A model generated the notes under the pieces. It worked only from the letters and a program-made list of their open reading frames with translations, made no database searches and was not told where the DNA came from. The translations under genes were made by a program, and so were the position numbers. Below are positions 31,210 to 41,033 of a stretch of 64,000 nt of DNA, one piece after another. The DNA is from Protopterus annectens (taxonomy: Eukaryota; Chordata; Ceratodontiformes; Protopteridae), in contig NC_056745.1 of the NCBI RefSeq assembly GCF_019279795.1, positions 511,625,006 through 511,689,005 of the forward strand, read 5' to 3'. How positions within the stretch are numbered: position 1 is the first letter of the stretch; each line of letters opens with the position of its first letter.

Positions 31210-32430
31210 TAATAAGTATCCAGGCTGTTCTTAAAAATATCTAAACTAGTACTTGCTTTAATGTAACTTCGTAGTCTGTTCCATGCATCAGCTACTCTGT
31301 CAGAGAACCAATTAGTAAACTTCTCATTCCTATAGAATCTTCTACATAGGCAGTCTGATGATTCTCTAGTACTTTAACCCCAAACATTCCCAGATGTATT
31401 TGTCACTAAATGCCCCACATACCTGAATAAGATCTCCTCTTAGACAAGAGAGACTGTACAAATTCAGATGTTTTAGACTTTCATAACTTAAATTTTCACA
31501 TCCATGGATACCCTTGGTATATTTCCATTGTACTCTCTTCAGTTTACTCATGCTTGTTTTCTTACAGGGTTTCCATATTGTTATTCCATACTCAAGTTTG
31601 GATCTAATGTAACCAACAATGACTTCATTATTTTTGATTTCCTAGAATTTGTATGTCTTTTTATACAACTTATAGTTCTATAACTATCATTAACCAACTG
31701 GGTGATATGATTAGAAAAACTCATAGCTGAATCTACCCATATACCCAGGTTCTTAAATGAGTCTACAGTTTCACTGTGGGCTGTATTAAATATTCACCTT
31801 TCAATCCATGCCTACCAAATCTCATATGCTTAGTTTTGATCAATTTATCAGCATATTATTCTCCTGTGCTCAAATGGTCAAGTTATTTGGCAGACATGCC
31901 TTATCTGTAACACATGTAATCAAGTTTACCCAATTTCAGGTTGTCTGCATATAGACTGTAGAACATCTCAGATGAAAAAGTTAGGTATGAAAGACACTAT
32001 CTAAACAAGGGCCTAGGATAGTGCCCTGCGGGACACCCTGACTTTAACCAAGGATTTCACCAGCCCAGTTGATGTATGATACTTGCCATGTCCTGTTTGT
32101 AAACCATGCAGCTATCCATCTTATCAAAAGTACATCAATACCTAGTTGTACTAAAATGTTCTGTATGACCCAGTCAAATGCTGAAGTTAAATCTATATAA
32201 ATTACATCACTGCACAATGTTTCATTCATAGCTATTATATTGTTATAGAACATCATGTTACAGGTGGTAGTAGATCTGTTTTCAACATATGCATACTGAC
32301 GTATGGTTTCAAGTCCTAACCTATTCACTTCTGACAATAACTTATCCAATATTACCCGCTCCATTATTTCTCCACAACATGAAAGTAAACTTAAGGGTCT
32401 ATATGGCTGAACTTGAGGTGGATTACTGTC
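31210..32430 (-). mobile_element. CR1-type LINE fragment (LINE3)
   Basis: Minus strand. Upstream part (32,044-32,364): MERVILDKLL, RSTTTCNMMFYNNI, YIDLTSAFDWV (motif A) and WFTNRTWQVSY. Next, in other frames, a YAD-LKLG step near 31,945. The last part (31,366-31,551 and below) has KLKRVQWKYTKGIHG, LSYESLKHLNLYSL and RGDLIQVCGAF, then a WNRLRSYIKAS-type end at about 31,250. This is the normal CR1/L2 C-terminal order. Different family from LINE2 and from 36,545-40,012. Not intact. Confidence 0.75.
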
Positions 32431-32449
32431 CTACAGCACCTTTAAATAA

Positions 32450-33510
32450 GGACCTTAACTACTCTAGAAAGTTGTTGAAAATCCATTGCTTCACTTTAAC
32501 CTCTCAGATACAGATTTTTCTATGGAAAGTCAACCAGCAGACATGGAAACATTTTTAACAAAGGTGAGAGAACTGGATAATGCATTGCACACATTAGAGA
32601 CAACAGTGGTCTCCATATGGAGGCATGTGTGCATCACAGAATTGTTCTGAGAGGTCTAAGAGTATTAGTAATACCTACTTATGGGAACATATCCCCCAAA
32701 TTACTAAAGAAATGGCAAACCTTGTATATATAAGTTTTAATTATATGCGACTTTTAATTGAATACTTTGAACCAATTGAACGAGAACTTGTTTCAGGTAT
32801 AAAAAAATTACAGCAGGAAATAGAACTTACATTTACAGATGCAATATACTCCACAGTTGGATGAAATTTATTTGAATATTTCTTATAATTCTAAATTACA
32901 ACTCATTAAAATCAAGGCAACTAGCTTGTGATTTTAAAGATTTTAAAAAACTGCCATTTTCTCATAGCTGAGAACAGTTGAAAAGACTTTTATAGATCAG
33001 ACGGATCAGACTGCATCGAAAGAGACCCTTCATTCTAAACAAACAGAGTTGAGCATGAAGACACGATCCTCTAAAAATGAGATGAATGGCGATATATCTG
33101 GAATATAATGCTTAAAACTATGGTTGGTAATGACAATGTTGGCAATTCTAACATGGGGGGGGGGGGAGGCAATTTATACCATAAAACAATTCAGTTATGG
33201 AAACATTTCTTCAAGTACGTGAAGCTGCAAATTAAATGAGGCGAGACATCTATTCCAAAACTTAAAATAAAGAGGAGAAACGAGAACTGCAATAACTGAA
33301 GGAAAACAAGGATCTAGTAAGACCCACCATTAAAGGGGAGTGGAATTGTTCTCATGGACTGCGGTCATTACCTTAATAAAATGACTCTTACTGACCGATG
33401 AAGATACCTATATCAAGATCAATAGGATACAGCTCAATAATATAAACTGAAATATCAAGGAGACATTGCAAGTTCTTGTTTCTGTCCAGAAAACAGAAAA
33501 GTAGATGAGT
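32450..33510 (+). mobile_element. Penelope-like element, N-terminal piece (PLE-2a)
   Basis: Plus strand, several frames. An N-terminal helical part contains LIEYFEPIERELVSGIKKL at about 32,757-32,815. Near 33,320-33,420 a conserved RT entry step is readable over two frames: NKDLV then PTIKGEW (for P-xDKGG), VLMDCGHYLNKM and TDEDTYIKI. This LVIRP-DKGG-Y step is typical of Penelope-like RTs. The sequence stops at about 33,510 against a minus-strand gag fragment. A G-run sits at 33,157. Confidence 0.55.
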
Positions 33511-34110
33511 TTAGGGCCTAGTAGTCACAAACTACTAGGTTTGTCCTGAAAGGGCTGCTTTTGAGCAGGTGTAGAAGGAGAGGATCTGGCAGGGACCTGC
33601 TTTCTAGAATCCTTCTACCCTTTTGAAGACCGTTGTTTAGAGGGCTTCCTAACAAAAGAAGTCTTGACAGTAGTTCCTCTGGAAGTGGGGAATGGGACAC
33701 AAATATGTTACTAAGGTCTTGGAAGTCTTTGTCCTTTTCCTGAAGGGCCTTGAATAGCTCAGCAGCTGCTGCGCCAAATAAGGCTTTGGTATACACAGGT
33801 GCATCCGTAACCTTTGCTTTGATGATATCTGGCAAAGGCTGCAACCTGAGCCAAGAATACCTTGTTAGGACTGACCCTGATGCAGCTGCCCTGGCAGAGG
33901 CCTCCACTGCATCGTAACTGCATTTTATACAGTGTCTGGTAACTTGAATGCAAGATTTAAGGTTAGTTATGGATACTGCAGCATATGAATAGGAGGACAT
34001 CATTACTGGCAAAATAGGGTGTCACAATGAGCACGCCTTGCACCAACAGTTATGCCAACCTAGTGTTGGCTGACTGAGAGTCAGTATTTGTGTACACCTT
34101 TTTGCCAGCA
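33510..34110 (-). pseudogene. Gag of J, C-terminal piece
   Basis: 164 open codons (33,518-34,012) with CIQVTRHCIKCSYDAVEASA, GSVLTRYSWLRLQPLPDIIK and TDAPVYTKALFGAAAAELF. Each step aligns with the Gag of A to H (CGFDALEASCRAA, WLKEQ, HVKAKLLDAP, LFG-KAEEVLK) but is much diverged. An upstream GKKVYTNT step at 34,100 matches the RWGKKVYTSA step. Belongs to the same old family as the remnants at 40,030-40,735. Confidence 0.75.
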
Positions 34111-34114
34111 ATAA

Positions 34115-35530
34115 AAGTTTTAAAAGCGATTTGTGGATGTTTGTTATGGGATGACACGACTGAAAGATTGAAAAGCTTCATCCAATACTTGGAGACAACT
34201 ACAGATTTTTTCAAATTGACAATGGATTTTTCTCATTCCACAAATGACTTTTCAGACGTTAAGTCTTTCCATCAATGCAGACAGTAATATTAGCACGGGA
34301 TAACACAGGAAAGAATACTGGAAAAATAACTTTCAGACCAGCATGCACCCCCAACATATCTTTCCTAATGTGGTGAAGAATCAATTACTGCGAACATCAA
34401 GGCTATATACAGTGGACGATGAATACCTTGAAACCATGACAAATATGGGATGCAGGTTCAGAGATAGAGGTTATACGTAACAGGAAATAGAGATGACCAT
34501 GATTATGGAAATGAAAAATACCAAAGGCAAACCATTTTTTTTTCCCAAAGAGCACAATGTACACAATACGAGTGTCACAAGCTCCAACTGGAAAACAGAA
34601 TTGTTTTAACCTTTGCCAGTGATATTAAACATGTATGCAATATTATAAAGGAAAACTGGAAGATCTTAACGGTGAACCCCAAATTGACAGACATTGATGA
34701 CACCCCTCATTTAGTTTTAAAAGGATCTGAAATCTTAATCTATGCTACACCAAACACTTGGTGGACAACATCAGATCAGTAAGGATAAGTACCTTCCCAT
34801 GCAGAATGTGTTCTTTATGCAGATACATTTCTGAAAAGAATGAATTTATACATCTGGTATATGGAAAGAGGTACAGTAGTCAAGCCTATGCTGACTGTAA
34901 AACCAGGTGTGTTGTTTATACTGCTAGCTGCAGCTCATGAGACAAATTTTATGCAGGAAAAACTGACAAGCAGCTCAAAGAGCGAATATCTAAACACATG
35001 AGCGATATTTGGCTAACAGACATAAAAAGTCCTTTAGCTAAACAGGTTATGTTGAATTTGGGACATTTTCATTTCATGGTCCTGCAAGTAACACAAAAAA
35101 ATCATTGACAGAACTGAACAGGCAGAAATGAAATGGATAGCCGAGCTGCAAGCAGACAGGCCACCTGGCCTGAATGCTAATCTACCACTCAAACCCGTCC
35201 TTAAGGGGCGTAGGCTTTGCAGACAACTGATTGATTTTTTGTGAATGAATTCACTTTGGAAGGTGTACCCTTGAAGGAAGAAACCGATTGGTTACTAAGT
35301 TTTTTTAAATATCCTGAGCATGGGTTCAATAGCAGATCTGAAGGGTTGGGAGCAACCGGAAAGGGCTAATCTTTTCAAGGATTTTACCCATTTTGTTTTT
35401 ACTCATGCTATTAAAGTTGGTTTATGCTCTACAGTGTGGTGACAGCAATGGTTCTTTCTATTTTACTACTGTTTATCACTCTACTGTGCGGACCTTTGGC
35501 TGCTGTTCTTACCTTTTTGGATTAGACAAA
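34115..35530 (+). mobile_element. Penelope-like element, C-terminal piece (PLE-2b)
   Basis: Plus strand. RT end: RLKSFIQYLETTTDFFKLTM then FSDV (the L-FI--LN--T--I-F step with a final DV), then VVKNQLLRTSRL and RFRDRGYT. Then STFPCRMCSLCRYISEKNEF (Cys pairs), VVYTASCSS, the frame-shifted YAGKTDKQLKERISKHMSDI and SPLAKQV: the GIY-YIG endonuclease with its Arg and His-bearing helix. The 3' tail runs to about 35,525. Non-functional through stops and shifts. PLE-1 at 4,440 is the same family. Confidence 0.8.
34758..34940 (+). pseudogene. GIY-YIG endonuclease remnant of PLE-2b
   Basis: Open for 60 codons: VDNIRSVRISTFPCRMCSLC, then VYTASCSS, ending at a TGA that stands where a Cys codon is expected. 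The next bases, up to about 35,050, continue with YAGKTDKQLKERISKHMSDI in the same frame. The first Tyr block (VVY) and the second (YAGKT) are both visible, so the fold is recognisable. Confidence 0.78.
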
Positions 35531-35574
35531 CTATAATAATTATTGTGCACAGACAATGGATAACAGGTACTTGT

Positions 35575-35800
35575 TCAGCTGTGCTTGATAATCAATAGTC
35601 CTGAATGCCAGAGTAGATGTACAAATTTTCCCCACCTATTCATAGTACTACTGTTTTTGACTGAAGGAAGGGCGTTGGTACTGGAAAGTGTGGAAGGCTT
35701 ATCAAATCTGTCTGGTCTTTTGTCGGCAGAAGGCTGCAAAAGCAGGTGTAGCCAAGGAAAACTGAAAAGCATTCAAGAAATACTCCAGAAGTGAAGGGTG
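35575..35800 (-). pseudogene. Gag of J, middle piece
   Basis: 65 open codons with KPSTLSSTNALPSVKNSST then MNRWGKFVHLL. This resembles the step ASMAKNPVPSEKDSRALDRWGKKVYTSA of the young copies. It lies just outside PLE-2b, so PLE-2b most likely inserted in this gag. Short and old. Confidence 0.5.
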
Positions 35801-36544
35801 GGTAAATGAGCTGGACTGCCCATTGGCAAGACTATGTAGTAGCTTTTCTGTACCTATGCAATCTGTCAAGACTACCCACTCAAAATTTCACCACATTTAC
35901 AACTCTCTAATGAAGCTTAAACAGGAGAACCACAGGAAATTGAGTCATTAGGATTTCTGTCTATACACACTGAGCCGAGTGGAGGAGGGGCATTGACTAC
36001 AACTCTGATCTGAGATATATAACAATAAGTATCCTGTTTTTATGGCTTATTTATACTGGCTATTGCTTCTAGCAATTTATATATAGCACTTTTTACTGCC
36101 TGCTGCATAAGTTTTACTGTATTTTATTTCTATTAACTAATCTGCACGGTTAAACTAAAATTGTCTGCCTTACAGTGCCTGAAAAATAAAGTTTTTTTTT
36201 ACTGTCACACTGTTTGTAAAGCTGTATAGCTAGTTTCACTGCATTTCACTGTGCTCCTTTATCTGTTTAAAAATGTTCATTTTGTGGCTCACTGCTGTGA
36301 CATTTCTGTAGTGTTTAAGGTCTAAAAGAGTGTAGGCTACTAGATTTAGTATTGTCCCAGTTCAGATTTGCTGTCCTTGGGCCCGTTTGTTTTTGCAGTG
36401 ATTGTTCTGAGCACATGACCAGGCCATCTTGAATTAGCAGAAGCCTTTCTTTACCTTCGTGGCAGGATTGTGTTGATTGGCTGCTGGCTAGTGGGGGTTG
36501 GGTGGTCTAGAGCTTGGAGTAAGCACTCATTGGTTCTTTTGAGC
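35801..36544 (+). other. Unassigned, perhaps 5' leader of the CR1-like LINE
   Basis: No coding trace. A/T-rich with an aataaa at 36,186. It leads directly into the first open part of the LINE, so it may hold its 5' leader and promoter; position is the only support. Confidence 0.35.
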
Positions 36545-36574
36545 TTTTTTTTTTAAAAAAAAGCAAGCCAGCGT

Positions 36575-37080
36575 ACCCAACACTTTAGTCATAGGTGACT
36601 CTATAGTCAGGAACACTAATGTCCCACTCACCAGGCTGAGCAAGGAGAAAATTACAGTCACCTGCCTATCGGGTGCCAGGATCCACTACATAACGCATGC
36701 ACTCAAGTCACTTCACAACAAGTACAAATATGACTCTGTCATTGTCCATGTTGGACTGAATGACTTGAGACGTACCTCCCTGGACTACATGAAAAGAGAC
36801 ATGGAAGAGCTCTCAGATCATGTGGCCCAGGGAGGTATGACCCTAGCCCTAAGTAGCATCCTGCCTTTGCCGAGAATGATACCACACAGTATAAAGACAA
36901 AATGATCGACTTCAACAATTGGTTAAGCTTCTGGTGTCATTCAAAGGGGATCCAGTATCTGTCTGCCTGGGACAACATGATCGAGAAACTACGATGCTTT
37001 GCCAGAGATGGTCTGCATCTGTCACCCCTGGGATTCAGGTTACTAGCTAAAACTCTCTCCACCCCCTATAGTGCCTTTTT
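36575..37080 (+). pseudogene. SGNH-type esterase domain of the CR1-like LINE
   Basis: VIGDSIVRN near 36,587 (block I, Ser), VIVHVGLNDL near 36,744 (block III, Asn-Asp) and RDGLHLSPLG near 37,004 (block V, Asp and His). CR1 elements are known to carry such a lipolytic-esterase-like domain in their first protein. One frameshift at about 36,870. All three catalytic blocks are readable. Confidence 0.75.
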
Positions 37081-37121
37081 TAGGCAAGGTTCAAAGGACA
37101 AAACTACCACCGTAACACATA

Positions 37122-37720
37122 CAAGCATGCAAAATCTGAAAGTAATGCTACTCAATGCTAGAAGTCTAAACCTCCAAATGCACTCTCTCGAGGCACTCCT
37201 AAAAATGGAGAACATCGATATCTGTGCAGAAACTGAGACCTAGTTCAAGACTCCAGACAGCACCCCTGCAATACCAGGCTACAACTCTTACCACACTTTT
37301 TGGCCACCAAACCAAAACTGAAACACTAAAGATGGAGGAGTGTCCATATTCACCAAGGACATTCTCACCTCCAGGCTAGTTGCCCAACACAATCCGTCTG
37401 AAATTCTCCAGGTGCAACTAACACTAGGCAAGAGTGCAATCCAAACTGTAGTTTGCTACAGATCCCCCCACCATGCCCCAAGATTCTCACTACACCTTTC
37501 TAAACATACTGGAAAAAATTAAGATACAACCAAACACCCTACTACTGTGTGATTTCAACTACCCTGTCATTAACCGGGAAAACTACTCTGGTATCAACAC
37601 CTTTTCCCAACGGTTCTTGGAATTCATAAATTCCAACGCTCTGGATCAACTAATCCATTGTCCCACCAGGGACTCCAATATCCTAGACCTGGTCATTACC
37701 AACATGGGAGATAGATGCTC
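37122..37720 (+). pseudogene. APE endonuclease of the CR1-like LINE
   Basis: VMLLNARSLNLQMHSLE, ICAETET followed by a TAG where Trp is expected, GYNSYHTFW, DGGVSIFTK, a VCYRSPHHAP step, then, one frame over, LLLCDFNYP, LDLVITN and SDHKQITLDI. The N, E, Y/R, D-N and SDH steps are those of APE-type LINE endonucleases. Broken by the TAG at 37,241 and a frameshift at about 37,480. Confidence 0.82.
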
Positions 37721-39330
37721 CACAACAGTGGTCACCACCTCATTGGTCAGGTCTGACCATAAGCAAATCACCCTAGACATCCACATCCCACCCCCTAGTA
37801 AGGAAACCTCCATAAAAAACTTCTCCAAAGCCAACTTCATGCTACTTAACTCAGAAATGACAAACTTCATGGCACCCATGCAGACGGGAGCTGAAAGTTC
37901 GACTGCTGAATCCTACACTAAGGCACTGTACGAGCACATCCACTCGTGCATGAATCGTGCCATCCTAAATAGAACCAAGACAGTCTCCACCAAAAAAAGG
38001 AAGCCAATCCGGTGGTCCCCCGCCATAAACAAACTATACAATAGAAGGAAGAAACTGCTGCAGAAAAGAGGAAAATCCCAGGATGCAAAAAACTCCCTTA
38101 CCAGCCTCTGTAAGAAGCTGAGATCCGGCATAAAATCCTCCAAAGCTAGTTACGAAAATAAAATTGCCAAAGACAACCACAAGGCATTCTATAGTTATGT
38201 CAATAATCTAAATGGCAATGCTCAGATCTGCAACAGAATGGCATTAAATATACCGATCCCAAGGATATTGCCAATATCCTGCCAGATCGATTTAGTGCCA
38301 ACTTCACCCCCCACCCCCTAAAATGCCCATTTCAAAACCAAAAGATTGCCAAATTCTGGTAATCATGGCCACACAGGTAGAAACCACACTCTCCAAAGCT
38401 AAGAATACAGCATCCATGGGACCAGATGACATCCCGGGCTGTGTACTAAATGAACTACAAAATGAACTGGCACCTCACCCAAGTGTTATGTTTAATCATA
38501 GCCTCACCTCAGGCTTCGTGCCCACTGAGTGGTGCACAGCAACAATTATCCCACTCCACAAGGGGGGATCCACTTTGGATCCCGAGAACTACCGTCCCAT
38601 CAGTCTGACGAGCCTGATCTGCAAGGGCATAGAATGCATCATCATGGAACATGTAAACAAAGACACTGGCAACCTTCAAACACTGGACCCCACCCAGTTT
38701 GGGTTTGTGATGGGCCGATCTTGTCTCCTGAACCTGACTGACTTCTTCGAATTAGTCTCCAGAGCTGTGGACGAGGGTAAGGCGGTCCACACAGCCTATT
38801 CTGGACCTCGCCAAGGCCTTACACACCATCCCCCACTCTGGAATCATAGATAAACTTACTAAGCTGGGCATAAATCCCTACTTCACTCGAAGGGTTGCCA
38901 ACTGGCTTACTGACAGAACCCAGACTGTAAAAGTAGCAGACTCCAAATCCAGCTCCAGACAAGTGACAAGTGGAGTACCTCAGGGTTCAGCCCTGGGACC
39001 ACTTGTTTGGCATCTACTTCTCTGAAGTACAGGCCAACACTAAGGGACTCTGGCTAACAAAGTCCAGAGATGACTGCAAACTGGGAGCCATTACTGAATC
39101 CCCAAATGATGTGAATACTCTACAAAAGGGCCTTACAGAAACAGATGCTTGGTGCCAGAGCCATGGGCTCAAGCTTAATGCCAAGAAATGCATAGTTATC
39201 CCCCTTTGGGAAAAAACATATACCCATGAATTACCACACAGGTGGCAGTACACTAAACACCAAAAGTGTGATGAGAGACTTAGGGACACAGGTAGACAGT
39301 GGTCTCACCTTCGATAACCACATCACCACA
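37721..39330 (+). pseudogene. RT of the CR1-like LINE
   Basis: From the linker (ending about 38,320) into RT: MGPDDIPGCVLNEL, YRPISLTSLICKGIE, QFGFVMGRSCLLNL, then, one frame over, LDLAKALHTIPHSGII (motif A, normally AFDTI), SGVPQGSALGPL (motif B), and SRDDCKLG (motif C, FADD changed). Next GLKLNAKKCIVIPL. Frameshifts near 38,320, 38,795 and 39,000. The changed motifs A and C rule out activity. Confidence 0.82.
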
Positions 39331-40012
39331 ACAATCAGGAAATCCTTCTATGTAGCAGACCTCATCACTAACAACTTTTCATCCAGAAAAGTGGAGGTCA
39401 TTGTCCCACTGTACTCATCCCTCATTAGACCCATTATAGAGTACAACGCTCCGTTTGGTATGTACCTCAAGACGTGCAACAGCTGGAACAGCCGCAGAAA
39501 TACCTAACTAAAAGAATCACAGGCCTAAAAGCAGATGCCCTATGCTGACAGTCTAAAAAAAAAAACACTCCAGCTATACTCTGTGGCATATAGTCTACTC
39601 TGAGGAGATCTCTGCTTAACATACAAGGCCATGTCAAACCCTGAGCTGCTGGACATGCTCCACTTATAAAGAAATCCCAACCCCTCAGAGGCACACGCTC
39701 CAGGGATCTAAACCTTGTCATCACAATGAACAAAACATGCCGTAGGGATAGGTTCCTGACCCATAGACTCCCCATACTCTGGAACAGACTGCCCATACAT
39801 GTCAAGCAGAGCGCATACTTGGTCCTCTTCAAAAGGAACCTTGACGATTGGATGGGAGATAGGAAATTCACCACAGGGACCACATCAGTCACCCTGCTAG
39901 ACAGGGGTCCAGGGAAGTAAATACTGTGGGAAGAAATATCCGGGAAATTGTTTGGTTAGGCTTGTATAGGCTCTACGGCCAATAGCCTAGTACCAACCTA
40001 TGAACCCATTAA
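39331..40012 (+). pseudogene. C-terminal end and 3' end of the CR1-like LINE
   Basis: FDNHITTTIRKSFYVADLI, KVEVIVPLYSSLIRPIIEY, then decayed LTKRITGLK, LQLYSVAYSLL, LCLTYKAM and FLTHRLPILWNRLPIHVKQS in the last open part (39,726-39,920). The 3' end words recur at 14,410-14,460 inverted. Confidence 0.8.
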
Positions 40013-40029
40013 CAAAAGGGATTTGGCAA

Positions 40030-40735
40030 TGGGAGTGGTATTATTTGAGAATATTCAGTCAGAAGGATCTTCCTCTTCAGAAGATGAATCTACAATAATT
40101 TTGGAGGAGGAAGATAGGGTGTAAAAGAAGGCTTCAGGGCCACAATGGCCTTGTGCAGTCCTTGGGAAAAGTCCATCCATTCCTTCTTCCTAGATGAAGG
40201 TAGCAGAGACATTTTTAGTATTGTGTCATCTCTTTTTTTGGTGTGATGTTCACCAGCACCAAGCAAAGTGGTTCAGACCACTGACATACCTCTATTAACT
40301 TGCTAATGATCTCTTCCTAACTCGAATCTGTGGGATGACTACTGGGCCCTGTAATTATGATCTGTGGTTTTCCTTTGTCTTATGGGAGCAGATTTTTCAG
40401 TAGTCCCTCACACCATACCAGCCTCTGTCAGGGTCTTATAAATGAGCAATAGAGTTGGAGTCAGATGTACAGCAGGTTTTGGAAACTCAGTAGATGCTCT
40501 AGAATCTGAAAAGGTAGGCTGATTACATAGCCTAGGGTTTTGAGCATTTTCTTCTTGATGGGTAGAAGTACTTCTGGGGAGTCTGGAAGCAAAAAGGATT
40601 ACAAAGTCTTTAGAAGAAAACATTGGCAGATGAAACAAGCCTTGTTGTCATACCTCAGTAGGAATCACACTGGGTGGACAGATCTTTGTATGGGGTTTGC
40701 CTACTGCATTCATACTTAACTCTCCCAGCTGACAT
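40030..40735 (-). pseudogene. Gag of J, N-terminal piece
   Basis: Start at 40,735: MSAGRVKYECSRQTPYKDLS, which matches MSEKVNNCISCGKQIPHKDF at 9 or so positions, including the Cys and the PxKD step. The rest is decayed over several frames; SSRKKEWMDFSQGL near 40,180 may match the acidic-to-HF step. The CR1-like LINE begins on its low side. Weak but in the right place, right after the terminal repeat. Confidence 0.55.
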
Positions 40736-40769
40736 CTTATACAGATATAGGAATACAAAATAAGGAAAG

Positions 40770-41033
40770 AAGGTTCACCCAATGGGGTACTTAATTGTTT
40801 TTAAAGACACTATGGTACCAATGACCAAAAGACGGTCTGACAGATGCATGACCAGCGAATGGGCTGGTAGCAAAAGTCTGACCATTTACACACGTCTGCC
40901 TATACACCCTTACACTTGCAAGGCCAGGTCACACGGATGTACAACTTGGGAATATTAAGCTTTGGTATCCTTGACATAAGTAGTTATAACCTACTTGTTT
41001 GGAATATTACAACAGTGACTTCAGTCAAAACAT
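40770..41033 (-). repeat. Leader and right terminal inverted repeat of J
   Basis: aaggttcacccaatggggtacttaatt at 40,770 matches the ttccccaacggggtacttagctt leader of the young copies. From about 40,860 to 41,033 it pairs inverted with 3,200-3,400. A TATA-like gggtgtatagg (minus) is at about 40,900. Tip: cagtcaaaacat. Confidence 0.62.

Larger units (their letters stand above)
36545..40012 (+). mobile_element. CR1-like LINE, nearly full-length but broken
   Basis: Plus-strand non-LTR element with an esterase-like domain, APE endonuclease and RT in order, followed by a 3' end with tagtaccaacctatgaaccc. Its 3' third is the same family as the scrap inside DIRS B. Stops and frameshifts cut it in at least six parts. 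It lies in the gag of J. Confidence 0.87.
3200..41033 (-). mobile_element. DIRS element J, outer frame of the left nest
   Basis: An old DIRS copy whose two ends are about 38 kb apart because later elements landed in it. The ends are inverted repeats. From 3,201 the left end reads gtacagttgtttaag, then atTCCAAACatgagggttat, and near 3,325 aagtgcaagggtatataag. The complement of 41,033 downward gives attccaaacaagtaggttat and then aagtgtaagggtgtatagg. Between them, all on the minus strand, lie gag remnants (40,735 to 33,510), a YR remnant (4,440-3,745) and an ICR (3,575-3,640), in the right order and orientation. RT, RNase H and the methyltransferase-like domain were not found and seem deleted. 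That both ends belong to one copy is inference; two related copies are possible. Confidence 0.6.

Noticed and set aside
36902-38321. Host genes for the esterase-like and endonuclease-like frames
   Set aside because: They lie in order with a LINE RT and recur, truncated, inside DIRS B, so they are parts of a LINE.
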